Below are positions 25,642-33,750 of a DNA stretch of 38,794 bases, one piece after another (the first letter of the stretch is position 1; the number at the start of each line of letters is the position of its first letter). Made by a program: the position numbers and the translations under genes. Below the pieces are notes generated by a model that saw nothing but the letters and a program-made list of their open reading frames with translations, made no database searches and was not told the DNA's origin. Source of the stretch: CAWDPQ01 sp049642465 (GTDB lineage Bacteria > Acidobacteriota > Vicinamibacteria > Vicinamibacterales > 2-12-FULL-66-21); NCBI GenBank assembly GCA_049642465.1, contig JBAROV010000093.1:1-38794 (forward strand), read 5' to 3'.

Positions 25642-26385
25642 ATGTCGTGGTTCAAGGTTTCCGACGGACGCGTGCGGTTTCGCGGGCGCATTACTCGAAG
25701 GCCCTTCACGGAGTGGGCCGGAACGCCCGAAGGTGCGGCGGCGGTCGAAGTGGTCGCCCGACAGCTGCGGTTTGCCTTGTTCGGCCGCACTCGCAGCGCC
25801 AAGCGGCGGATGTGGCGGGAGCTCGAAGCGGCGGTTTCGAGCGAACAGGTCAGAGCGATTCTCGAAGCCTCGCCTGATTACTACTTGAACGCGATGACGG
25901 AGCTGGCCTACGCACCGTCGTTGCCGCGTGTCGCGATCGCACTGCGACGGATGGTCGTGATCCCACGCACGATGATTGCCGCTCGCGGACGATCAGCGAT
26001 CAACTCACGACTGATGGTCTCCACCGCGTATGGGGACCTCAACGAATCTCTCCGCGCATTTCTCTGCGATCGGCTGGTGTGGGAGATGGACGACGCGATA
26101 CGGCGCGCCAAGCCGTCGGTGAAAAGACCGGTCAGCGCGCGCGAGGCGTGGACCTGCGTCGCCCTCGACGAGAAGTTCGTGTGGATCGACCCCTTGTGGT
26201 CCGGCAAAGACTGGCTCGGACACTTCTTCATGTACGAAATGCCCGAGCGCGCGTCGCGACGCGACCGCCGCGAAATCGAAAGCGCGATCGAGCAGTTGCA
26301 GCGCTCGCTGCCTGAACTTTCGCAGGTCCAGCGGGATGGGACGGTTCGCAGCGCCATAGCGGGGATGAATCCGCTTCGGGCCTGA
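25642..26385 (+). CDS. Hypothetical protein, 247 residues
   Basis: I do not recognise the family. The protein is soluble-looking, with no signal peptide or membrane segment. It has a basic N-terminal third (RRPFTEWAG, GRTRSAKRRMWREL), a central segment rich in small and hydrophobic residues, and an acidic/aromatic C-terminal part with KFVWIDPLWSGKDWLGHFFMYE followed by a charged helix (RRDRREIESAIEQLQRSL). The ATG at 25642 has no strong ribosome binding site. It starts 177 bp from the divergent Asp-box gene, a region where I see no clear promoter. Codon use looks like its neighbours. Confidence 0.62.
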   Translation: MSWFKVSDGRVRFRGRITRRPFTEWAGTPEGAAAVEVVARQLRFALFGRTRSAKRRMWRELEAAVSSEQVRAILEASPDYYLNAMTELAYAPSLPRVAIALRRMVVIPRTMIAARGRSAINSRLMVSTAYGDLNESLRAFLCDRLVWEMDDAIRRAKPSVKRPVSAREAWTCVALDEKFVWIDPLWSGKDWLGHFFMYEMPERASRRDRREIESAIEQLQRSLPELSQVQRDGTVRSAIAGMNPLRA

Positions 26386-26430
26386 GTCCTCAACTTCCAA
26401 CTCCCGACAGACTGCGATAGTATTTCGGTC

Positions 26431-27009
26431 ATGAAGAAGCTGTTCCGAGCCATCGCGCTAGCGGCCGCGTCCGCGGCGATGGCGCTCCCGGCGTTCGCCC
26501 AAACGCCGGCACCCGCTCCAGCGCAGCCCCCCGTCCCCGAATCCAAACTGAAAGTCGGCGACAGGGCACCAGAGTTTGCGCTCCAGGGCTCCGATGGCAA
26601 GATCCACAAGCTGTCGGACTACAAGGGCAAGATCGTCGTGCTTGCCTGGTTCCCCAAAGCTTTCACCGGGGGATGAACCGCCGAATGCAAGTCGCTCCGT
26701 GAGAGCGGCGACAGTATCCGGTCGTTTGAGAGCGTCGTACCGTTTGCCGCGAGCGTCGATGACGCCGAGACAAACAAGAAGTTCGCCGAGCACGTCGAGG
26801 CGGACTACGTCATCCTGGCCGACCCTGACAAGAAGGTCGCGACCGCTTACGGTGTAGTAAACGATCAGCGTCCACTGGCGTACCGATGGACGTTCTCTAT
26901 CGGAGCTGACGGCCGAATCCTCGATATCGACCAAAAGGTGAGTCCGCCAACCGCGGGCGCTGACGTCGTCAAGCGTCTCGAGGCGTTGAATATCAAGAAA
27001 AAGAAGTAG
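26431..27009 (+). CDS. Exported peroxiredoxin (AhpC/TSA family), probable selenoprotein with in-frame UGA at codon 82
   Basis: 192 codons in one frame, interrupted once by TGA at 26674-26676. A signal peptide spans about 1-23 (ends ALPAFAQ), then KVGDRAPEFALQGSDGK, VVLAWFPKAFTGG, TGA, TAECKSLRESG, SVDDAETNKKFAE, YVILADPDKKVATAYGV and RWTFSIGADGRI. This is a full-length thioredoxin-fold peroxiredoxin. Its peroxidatic Cys, expected in FTGGCTAEC, is replaced by TGA, giving a U-x-x-x-C motif with Cys86. The coding pattern continues without frameshift to TAG at 27007-27009. Selenocysteine is the best reading; a nonsense mutation or base-call error (TGC/TGT to TGA) is the alternative. The likely role is reduction of peroxides in the periplasm. 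Confidence 0.85.
26691..26709 (+). promoter_or_regulatory. Candidate bacterial SECIS hairpin
   Basis: GTCGCTC at 26691-26697 pairs with GAGCGGC at 26703-26709 (7 bp, one G-U), leaving the loop CGTGA. The loop starts 21 bases after the UGA and has G at its second position. That agrees with the general bacterial SECIS model: a hairpin just downstream of UGA, apical loop about 16-37 nt away, G in the first two loop bases. A basal helix 26677-26680 with 26719-26722 is also possible. Confidence 0.5.
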
Positions 27010-27028
27010 CCGTTTCCGATTACAAGGT

Positions 27029-27057
27029 TGCGCGCGGCGGTAACGAATCCGCGCGCA
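27029..27057 (+). terminator. GC-rich hairpin after the peroxiredoxin gene
   Basis: TGCGCGCGG at 27029-27037 and CCGCGCGCA at 27049-27057 form a perfect 9-bp stem with an 11-base loop, 20 bp after the stop codon. No T-run follows, so it is only terminator-like. Confidence 0.4.
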
Positions 27058-27124
27058 GCCACACCCAAATTCTCAAAGAAAGCCGACGCTCTCCTGCGGC
27101 ACGGTACGTGAACGGGCTCGGGCC

Positions 27125-28153
27125 ATGCGACGTCCGCCGCTCTTGGTGTGTCTTGTGGCCACTGCGTTGGTCAGCTCGACTGCGATTCTTGGCGCCGCCG
27201 CGGTGCTGCTCGAGTCACTGGCCGGACGTCAGGTATTTCCGGTCAACAACTGGTGGAATCTCGATATCACCGCGGCGCCAGTTGATTCCCGCTCCGCCCA
27301 GCTCATCGCCTGGATCAGCGGTCGCACCGGCGGTAACACCACGGCAACCAGGCGTCTGCACCCGGATTTCGGGCCGCCCCCGTACGGCATTCCGTACGTG
27401 GTGGTTGACGGCACGCAACCCCGCGTCACCGTCACGTTCGTGTCGTACGGCGACGAAAGCGACGCGGGAATTCCAGGACTGCCCGGATATCCGATTCCGG
27501 ATGCTGCAGCGTCCCAGCCGAACTACATCGAAGGTGGAGTAGCCGGCGGCGGAACATCAGGCGATCGGCATCTCCTCATCGTCGATCGCGATCGCTGGCT
27601 GCTGTATGAAACCTTTGCGACGCGGTGGAACCCGTCGCTGTCACGCTGGGAGGCGGGCTCGGGAGCAATCTTCAATCTGAGCACGAACGCGAGACGTCCG
27701 AACGGCTGGACGTCGGCCGATGCCGCCGGACTGGCCATCCTTCCCGGCCTGGTTCGGTACGACGATGTGTTCGGCACCAGCGAAATCCGACACGCATTTC
27801 GAGTGACGACGCGCGCAACGAACGGCTACGTCTGGCCCGCTTCGCACGCGGCGGGCGCGAACACGTCGGCTCCACCGATGGGTGCGCGGCTTCGGATGAA
27901 AGCAAGCCGTGACATCTCCGGATTCACGCCTGAGCTGCAGCGGATCTTCCGCGCGATGAAACGCTACGGTCTCATCGTCGCCGACAACGGCTCGGATATG
28001 TACATCAGTGGAACGATGGATCCTCGATGGAACAACGATGTGCTGAATCCTGCGTTCCACGCGCTGACCGCCGATGACTTCGAAGTGATACAGCTTGGGT
28101 GGGGGCAGGCCCTTCCTCCGAATCCGCCCATCAACTTTCATATCGTTCGGTGA
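27125..28153 (+). CDS. Conserved secreted protein of unknown function
   Basis: 342 residues. An N-terminal hydrophobic segment (about 5-30) looks like a signal peptide or anchor. The mature part opens with VFPVNNWWNLDI, then LHPDFG, YGIPYVVVDGTQPRV, GDRHLLIVDRDRWLLYE, GSGAIFNLSTNARRPNGWTSADAAGLAILPGLVRYDD, RHAFRVT, YVWPASH, KRYGLIVADNG and DPRWNNDVL. I recognise this string of motifs as a widespread family of exported bacterial proteins, but I know of no assigned activity. The many conserved Trp, Asp and Asn residues suggest carbohydrate binding or hydrolysis, which is a guess. It starts 115 bp after the selenoprotein gene on the same strand. Confidence 0.78.
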   Translation: MRRPPLLVCLVATALVSSTAILGAAAVLLESLAGRQVFPVNNWWNLDITAAPVDSRSAQLIAWISGRTGGNTTATRRLHPDFGPPPYGIPYVVVDGTQPRVTVTFVSYGDESDAGIPGLPGYPIPDAAASQPNYIEGGVAGGGTSGDRHLLIVDRDRWLLYETFATRWNPSLSRWEAGSGAIFNLSTNARRPNGWTSADAAGLAILPGLVRYDDVFGTSEIRHAFRVTTRATNGYVWPASHAAGANTSAPPMGARLRMKASRDISGFTPELQRIFRAMKRYGLIVADNGSDMYISGTMDPRWNNDVLNPAFHALTADDFEVIQLGWGQALPPNPPINFHIVR

Positions 28154-28166
28154 GGTCGGGCAGTTG

Positions 28167-29546
28167 TCAGCGATCGGTGCGTACCAACCCTCCGTCTCGA
28201 ACGATCAACCGCACATCTTCGCAGCCGCCGCAGCCGCTCCTGCCACCGCTCCTGAACTCCGCATTCGGGACGGGCGGCTCGACGTAGAAAGTCATGTAAC
28301 GCCCGGAGGTCACCAGAAAGGCATCCCGCAGCATCGTGCTGAAAACGGATGCGATGTTCGCCCGCTGTGTTCGGTCGTCCACAATCAGAATGTCTGAGTC
28401 ATCTGGAAGGTTGGCCGTTGCAGCCGTCAGCTCGGCGACCGCTCGTGTCGAGAACTCGGCCATGCCGACCCAGCGGGCGGTGCGGCCCTGGTATACGGGC
28501 CAGAGCAGCAAAGGCACGACAATCGCCGCGACCAGCGCGTATTGCCGGCGCGTCTGACCGGCGACAGTCCACCAGCGTTGAGCCAACGCCGCCGCCACGA
28601 CACAGGGACCCACAGACGGCAGGCAGGCGTACAGGCTGGATCGAACCGGCAGCAACAGGGCGGGCAGCAGGAAGGCCACGAGCCAGAGGCCTCCGCACGC
28701 TGCCACCGACAGCAATTCTCTGTCGAAGAGCTGAAGCCGCGGCCGCATGACAATGATCAGGAGTACCAGCGCAGCAGCTGTCGTGGTCATCGTGCGATCT
28801 GCGTACTCGAGCGCATTGCGTCCGACCGACGAGAGGCTCCACGTAAAACGGTAGTACGCCGGCGCATCTGTGGGCGTCATGGCGTTCGTCGTGGAACGGA
28901 CGGCCAAGTACACGCCAACGATCGCGATGCTGATGAAGAGCCAGCGCCACACGGCCGTTTTTCTGTCAGGCTGATCGCGCCACAGCACGCAAAGCCAAGC
29001 CGTGGTCACCACGGCCAGCATCGCTGCGTCCTCGCGCGATGTCACGGCGACGATGAGCAGCAGCGCCCCGATCGGGTTACGGCGGCGTAACACCGCGGCA
29101 GTGCAGGCGGCCGCGGCGGCCGTCGCAAGGAGCGCCGTCCGGCCGCTGATCCAGAGAATCGCCATGTTCACGCCGTGCAGGTTGAGCAGCCAAAGGATGG
29201 CGCCAAATCCGGCTGCACCTCGTGAAAGGTTGAGCGCGCGGCCGAGCACGAAAATGGCGCCTGCGCAGAGGACGGCAAATGCCACATTGATCAGACCGTA
29301 CGCCCGCGGTTTCAGATCGAAGGCGAGTTCGTTGAAAGCAAACGAGAAGGCGACGGCCGGCCGGTAGAACCCGTTGTCGCTCGTGGCGATCCGCCAGATG
29401 TCGGACGGGGCTCGTACCCGGTTGTGCAGGATCCAGGCGAAATCATCCGAGATGAAGCCGTGGCCGGCAGCCGGGACGTACACGGCGAGAAAGACGAACA
29501 TCGGCACAACACACGCAAGGACACCGAGCAACCTCCTGGCGCGCAT
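28167..29546 (-). CDS. Polytopic membrane protein, GT-C glycosyltransferase-like
   Basis: 459 residues with about ten hydrophobic segments. After the first segment comes GFISDDFAWI, resembling the acidic DD motif in the first external loop of GT-C glycosyltransferases, which use lipid-linked sugars. A loop with FYRPAVAFSFAFNEL and a second with SGRTALLATA are also typical of this class of large acidobacterial membrane proteins. The soluble C-terminal tail (about 370-459) carries an unusual GCGGC cysteine cluster. Probable role in transferring sugars to protein or envelope polymer; not proven. The stop lies 13 bp from the convergent secreted protein, and its start is 8 bp after the truA stop, so co-transcription with truA is likely. 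Confidence 0.75.
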   Translation of the reverse strand: MRARRLLGVLACVVPMFVFLAVYVPAAGHGFISDDFAWILHNRVRAPSDIWRIATSDNGFYRPAVAFSFAFNELAFDLKPRAYGLINVAFAVLCAGAIFVLGRALNLSRGAAGFGAILWLLNLHGVNMAILWISGRTALLATAAAAACTAAVLRRRNPIGALLLIVAVTSREDAAMLAVVTTAWLCVLWRDQPDRKTAVWRWLFISIAIVGVYLAVRSTTNAMTPTDAPAYYRFTWSLSSVGRNALEYADRTMTTTAAALVLLIIVMRPRLQLFDRELLSVAACGGLWLVAFLLPALLLPVRSSLYACLPSVGPCVVAAALAQRWWTVAGQTRRQYALVAAIVVPLLLWPVYQGRTARWVGMAEFSTRAVAELTAATANLPDDSDILIVDDRTQRANIASVFSTMLRDAFLVTSGRYMTFYVEPPVPNAEFRSGGRSGCGGCEDVRLIVRDGGLVRTDR

Positions 29547-29554
29547 GCTGAAGC

Positions 29555-30322
29555 TCAGTCCAGATTCAAGAGCGGTCGAACGGGGCCAGGGCCGCGATCG
29601 CCCTTGTAGTAGACCCCCTCGAGGAACAGTCCGGCAGCCGGGGCCGTCAGTGCGGCAACATCGATCGAGCTATCCAGAACGTTTTGCGGCGCTATCTCAC
29701 CACGCCCGACAGCCGCGAGGACGCCGACGATTCGCCGCACCATCTTCCAGAGAAAGTGTGAGCCCTGAATTCGGATCAGGATCAGAGGATCGCGGTCCGC
29801 GATTTCCAGATGGTCAACCAGAACGACCGTGGACTTGACATCCGGGTCATCGTCCGTGAACCCGCGGAAATCCTTCATGCCGACGAACGCCTCCGACGCG
29901 ACGCGCATAGGCTCGGCATCTATGGGTTCCCGGATCCACCAGACGAACGCCTTGCCGAATGCGGTACGCCGCCGCGAGATTTGGTAGAGATAACTCCGCG
30001 AAACGGCATCGTGACGTGCGTGAAATCGATGCGCAACGCCCTCGACCGTTCGCACATGAATATCTGCCGGCAATTCGTCATTGATTCGGCGGCGGAGCAG
30101 CTCTGGACTGAGCCGCGTGTAGAGCTCGAGATGCGCGACTTGTGCCAGAGCATGCACGCCGGCATCGGTCCTTCCGGCGCCGTAGAGTTCGAACGTCTCT
30201 CGTGCTGAAGCTGTTCGGATCGCGCGGTCCAGTTCTCCCTGCACCGTGCGCGCGTTCTTTTGAATCTGCCAGCCGCTGTAGCGCGTTCCGGCATACTCGA
30301 TGGTCAGCCTGAAACGCGCCAT
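29555..30322 (-). CDS. truA: tRNA pseudouridine(38-40) synthase TruA
   Basis: 255 residues, the usual TruA length. Conserved features are FRLTIEYAGTRYSGWQ, the catalytic GAGRTDAGVHA with Asp53 as nucleophile, FHARHDAVSRSYLYQI, the KDFRGFTDDD segment and GSHFLWKMVRRIVG. It isomerises uridines 38-40 in the anticodon stem-loop. The start is ATG at 30322 (MARFRLTI). It lies 18 bp downstream of the RidA gene on the same strand. Confidence 0.97.
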   Translation of the reverse strand: MARFRLTIEYAGTRYSGWQIQKNARTVQGELDRAIRTASARETFELYGAGRTDAGVHALAQVAHLELYTRLSPELLRRRINDELPADIHVRTVEGVAHRFHARHDAVSRSYLYQISRRRTAFGKAFVWWIREPIDAEPMRVASEAFVGMKDFRGFTDDDPDVKSTVVLVDHLEIADRDPLILIRIQGSHFLWKMVRRIVGVLAAVGRGEIAPQNVLDSSIDVAALTAPAAGLFLEGVYYKGDRGPGPVRPLLNLD

Positions 30323-30340
30323 GGCAGCGAGCAGAAACGC

Positions 30341-30751
30341 TTATGGCTTCTGCGACGGATCGACGAGCGCGACCGCGTCTATCTCCACTCGCAGCGACGG
30401 TTCCGGCAACGCCGACACCTCCACCGTCGTCCGCGCCGGACGATGAGTGCCGAAGACTCGGGCGTAGACGGCATTCATCTTTGCGAACTCTTTGATGTCC
30501 ACGAGAAAGACCCCGCAGCGGACGACGCGCGAGAGGCTGGAGCCCGCGCCTCTGAGAATCGCTTCGATATTCCGCAGCGTCTGCTCGGTTTGCGCTTCGA
30601 CATCGGGCGCGATTTCGCGCGTGACAGGATCACGTCCGGCCTGGCCGGAGACGAAGACGAGGTTGCCGACGACGACTGCAGGGGAATAGGGTCCGACAGG
30701 CGTCGGCGCGCCAGGCGGGGTGACCATCTTGAGTTCTGTCGCATTCGACAT
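30341..30751 (-). CDS. RidA family enamine/imine deaminase
   Basis: 136 residues of the YjgF/YER057c/UK114 family. The typical segments are PVGPYSPAVVVGNLVFVSGQAGRD, QTEQTLRNIEAILRGAGSSL, FAKMNAVYARVFGTHRPARTTVEVSALP and VEIDAVAL. The Arg in RPARTT and the Glu of VEIDAVA correspond to the substrate carboxylate-binding and catalytic surroundings of RidA. The likely role is hydrolysis of reactive 2-aminoacrylate-type intermediates. First of the RidA-truA-membrane protein run. Confidence 0.93.
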   Translation of the reverse strand: MSNATELKMVTPPGAPTPVGPYSPAVVVGNLVFVSGQAGRDPVTREIAPDVEAQTEQTLRNIEAILRGAGSSLSRVVRCGVFLVDIKEFAKMNAVYARVFGTHRPARTTVEVSALPEPSLRVEIDAVALVDPSQKP

Positions 30752-30800
30752 ATGGCCGCATGCTACAACAACTGCCGTCCTCCCGTTCTTCCGGCGATTG

Positions 30801-33533
30801 TCAGCGCGGCGGGGACGTCAGCGACGTCGCGGAGATCACGATGCGATCAATGATCACGCCGTCTTCGCGCGGTTGAATGCGCAGCGTTTGCGCCCCGGTG
30901 CGTTCGAAGTAGATCGAGCTCGCGACCGAACCCCACGCGTTGTCCTGCCAGCCCCAGCCTCCGAGTCCGCACCCCGAGCAGTCTTCCAGGTTCACTTCCG
31001 CGCTCGTCGTCGTTCCAATCCGAAACGTCGCCGCACCCGAGCTGTTCACGGTTCCGCTGAATTGGAGGTGCACCGAATCGTTCGCCCAGCTGTTGCCCTC
31101 GGCGCGCATGTGAAGCCACAGATGGTACGGACGACCGGCGTCCGCGTTGAAAGCGATTTCCACGAACGAAGATGGGTTGGCCACGGGGGTCACGATTTTC
31201 GCGGCTCCCCGATCCGGCTGCCAGAGAGATACCCCGCGAAGCGCCGAGGCGTCGCTGACCAGCCGCCATTCCCCGACGAGCGCGGACAGAGGGATGTCCG
31301 CGGCATAGATGTCGATCTCACTCGTCGTTGGGGCTGGCGGTGGGGGTGAAGAGGACGTTCCGGACGGCGCAAGAATCGTCGAATCGTTCTTGAGTGCACC
31401 TGGCGCGCGCGTGAGGTACTTCGCGGGTGAGAGCACGATTTGATCGATCGACAGGCCATCCTCGCGCGTCTGCACGCGAATGGTCTGTGGACCGTCGGAC
31501 GCAAAGTAGATCGCGGGTCCCAGGACGCCGACGCCCCAGCCGTCATCCTGCCATCCCCACCCGGAAATGCCGCAGCCGGAGCAGTCCTCCAGATTCATCG
31601 CCAGAGCGTCGGTCGTGCCGATGCGCCAGGCTGGCGATCCCGATGCGGTTGCGGATCCGGAGAACTGGACGAAGACCGAGTCATTGCCCCAGTAATCGCC
31701 TTCTGCACGGGAGCGAATCCACAAACGATACGGTTGCCCGGCGACCGCGTTGAACGTCAGCTCGAAGTATTGGCTGGGGGAGGCAAGTGGCGCGATGCGC
31801 TTCGCGGCGCCTGCATCCGGGTTCCAAAGCCTCGCACTGCCTGCGGCCGTGGAGTCGGCAAGACGCGTCCAGCCGCTCGCGACCGATCCGTTCGCCGCGT
31901 GGAGGACGATCTCCGGCGCGGCGATCGAAGGTGGAAGTTCGAACGCACCTGCGGCGTAGCCGCCGCCTTGCGGCGCTATCGCTCCCGAGAAATCGCGTCC
32001 GCCCATGTCGACCGCATCTGTGGACGTCAGATCGAGTGCTGAGTCCGCGACCGGTGATCCCTCTCGAAGCTTGTAGGCGGTCAACGTCTCGAGCCTGGAT
32101 GGATCGCCGATAGTTCCGCCGAAGCCTGGTGCCGTCAGCAGTGGGTCGACGGATGTTCCGAGAGGCACGCCGGATCGAGTCTCCTGTCCAGTCGATCGCC
32201 ACGCGCCCAGGTCGGTGTAGGTTGTCGCGCCCCAACGCACTCGAAATCCCGAGGCTCCGTAATACGCGTTCGCTTCGAATCGAAGCCCGATCGAGGCATC
32301 GAGCTGTGACGCAGCGACCTCCACGAGAGTCAGGCCACCGCTGGTCTGAAGAATGTTGTTGCGGATGCGGAGTCGGACCGTGTCCTGCGACTCGATGCTG
32401 ACGTTGTGAACGCGTACGGCGGCAGGCACGCCAACCGCCGCGGGCGACAGGAAGACTGTGTTGTTGTAGATCTCGGTATCGAGCACTCGTCCCCATACCT
32501 CGATGGCCCCGTAACTGTTCTTTCGGCCGTCGTTTTCGGAGACGTTGTAGCGAACCGTGTTGCTGCGGTGCACGTCGCCTCCGAGCGAGTGGGCAATCAG
32601 ATATCCACTGCCGTCGTTCCCGTGGGAGTAGTTGTATTGCAGCAACGAGTACGACACGTTTTGATCGAGATCGAAGCCGCCACCGTCGGCGGGCCCCCCC
32701 GTTCGATTGTCGAAAGACTCGTTGTGCTGAATGACGATGCGGGTGGAATCGTAGGTCCAGATGCCGACCGGTCCACCGGACGATTGAGAAAGCCGACCGT
32801 TGGCCCACGCCAGCGAACGCTCGATCTGGCCGCCGTTCACACCACCGAGCACGATGCCATTGCCCGTGTTCGAAGTCGCGGACGGGATGCCCGGATTGTC
32901 GTAGGCGCGGCTATAGCCGACGTACACCTGCTCGTGCACGTTCGGGATTTGCGCGTAGAAGATGATGCCGGTTCGCGCGTTTCCATGCGCAGTGACCCCC
33001 GTCAACCGGACGTCACGATAGCCGGTTGCGCCATTCCAGGATCCAATTTCGACGCCGTCCCTGCCAAAACCGCCAACATCGACGGACGCGATGCGAATGA
33101 ACGGCCGTTTCACGTTTCCTGATGTGGCCGTGTAGAACACGATTCCGCTATCCAGGCTTCCCGCCGACACGATGTTGAGGTTGCTGATGCGATAGCCTGA
33201 CGTATCGAGCGCGAGGATCGCCGGCCCCGTTGCCGTTCTGATTGTGGCGCGACCACTTCCGTACGACATCACCTCGATCGGAGCTGTGGCGATGCCGACA
33301 TCTGCCGCATCAAATGACAGCCCGCCATCGAGCGTGTCGCCGCCACGCAGCAGAATCCGATCGCCCGCCCTCACCGTCAGCGCATTCACCCGGGCAAACG
33401 TTCGCCACGGACTCAGCGGAGTAGTGCCGCTGTTGGCGTCATTCCCGGTCACGCTGATGTAATAGTCAGTGGCGAAGCTGGGCGAGGAAAACGCGAGGAT
33501 GGCCACGATAGCCGCAGAGAAGCGTAGCAACAC
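30801..33533 (-). CDS. Secreted right-handed beta-helix protein with tandem C-terminal beta-sandwich domains
   Basis: 910 residues from GTG at 33533, with GGAGG just upstream. A signal peptide spans about 1-21 (ends SFATDYY). YYISVTGNDANSGT-SPWRT at the start is the usual opening of pectate-lyase-like parallel beta-helix proteins, and residues about 30-530 show helix-coil repeats with stacked Asn/Gly. Two homologous domains of about 175 residues follow at 539-720 and 738-910. Each contains YA/HA...W, a RAEG-W-NDSV motif, NLEDCSGCG-GWGWQD and T-R-Q-REDG--ID-IV. They are joined by a Pro/Ser linker. The duplicated domains are probably carbohydrate-binding. Polysaccharide lyase or hydrolase activity is inferred only from fold. 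Confidence 0.87.
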   Translation of the reverse strand: MLLRFSAAIVAILAFSSPSFATDYYISVTGNDANSGTTPLSPWRTFARVNALTVRAGDRILLRGGDTLDGGLSFDAADVGIATAPIEVMSYGSGRATIRTATGPAILALDTSGYRISNLNIVSAGSLDSGIVFYTATSGNVKRPFIRIASVDVGGFGRDGVEIGSWNGATGYRDVRLTGVTAHGNARTGIIFYAQIPNVHEQVYVGYSRAYDNPGIPSATSNTGNGIVLGGVNGGQIERSLAWANGRLSQSSGGPVGIWTYDSTRIVIQHNESFDNRTGGPADGGGFDLDQNVSYSLLQYNYSHGNDGSGYLIAHSLGGDVHRSNTVRYNVSENDGRKNSYGAIEVWGRVLDTEIYNNTVFLSPAAVGVPAAVRVHNVSIESQDTVRLRIRNNILQTSGGLTLVEVAASQLDASIGLRFEANAYYGASGFRVRWGATTYTDLGAWRSTGQETRSGVPLGTSVDPLLTAPGFGGTIGDPSRLETLTAYKLREGSPVADSALDLTSTDAVDMGGRDFSGAIAPQGGGYAAGAFELPPSIAAPEIVLHAANGSVASGWTRLADSTAAGSARLWNPDAGAAKRIAPLASPSQYFELTFNAVAGQPYRLWIRSRAEGDYWGNDSVFVQFSGSATASGSPAWRIGTTDALAMNLEDCSGCGISGWGWQDDGWGVGVLGPAIYFASDGPQTIRVQTREDGLSIDQIVLSPAKYLTRAPGALKNDSTILAPSGTSSSPPPPAPTTSEIDIYAADIPLSALVGEWRLVSDASALRGVSLWQPDRGAAKIVTPVANPSSFVEIAFNADAGRPYHLWLHMRAEGNSWANDSVHLQFSGTVNSSGAATFRIGTTTSAEVNLEDCSGCGLGGWGWQDNAWGSVASSIYFERTGAQTLRIQPREDGVIIDRIVISATSLTSPPR

Positions 33534-33750
33534 AGTCCTCCACCGATCGGCCGCGACTCGGCGGGCCGCGATGCGTCCTTCACTGCAGGGTGGATGCGGA
33601 TCCTAGCAAACTGTTGAGGCGACCGCGAGCTGAGCCATTTGCGAGCTCGGTCTCAGCGTCTCACGACGCGAAGCGAGTGCGGGTGACGACCGTCGCGGCC
33701 TTCGGGTCCTGCTCGTCGTGAAGCGCGTGAGCCCGTCTCGCCGTTGCACA
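33534..33750. other. 217-bp gap without recognisable feature
   Basis: Between the TolB-like gene and the beta-helix gene I see no open frame with family signal, no repeat array and no convincing terminator. A weak GCGTC-TCAC-GACGC hairpin is present around 33655-33669. It presumably holds the promoter of the beta-helix gene on the minus strand. Confidence 0.4.

Noticed and set aside
26431..26676. Short 81-residue peroxiredoxin fragment ending at the TGA, as a pseudogene
   Set aside because: The same frame continues for 110 more codons with conserved family motifs and normal codon use, and the TGA is exactly at the catalytic Cys; recoding explains this better than decay.
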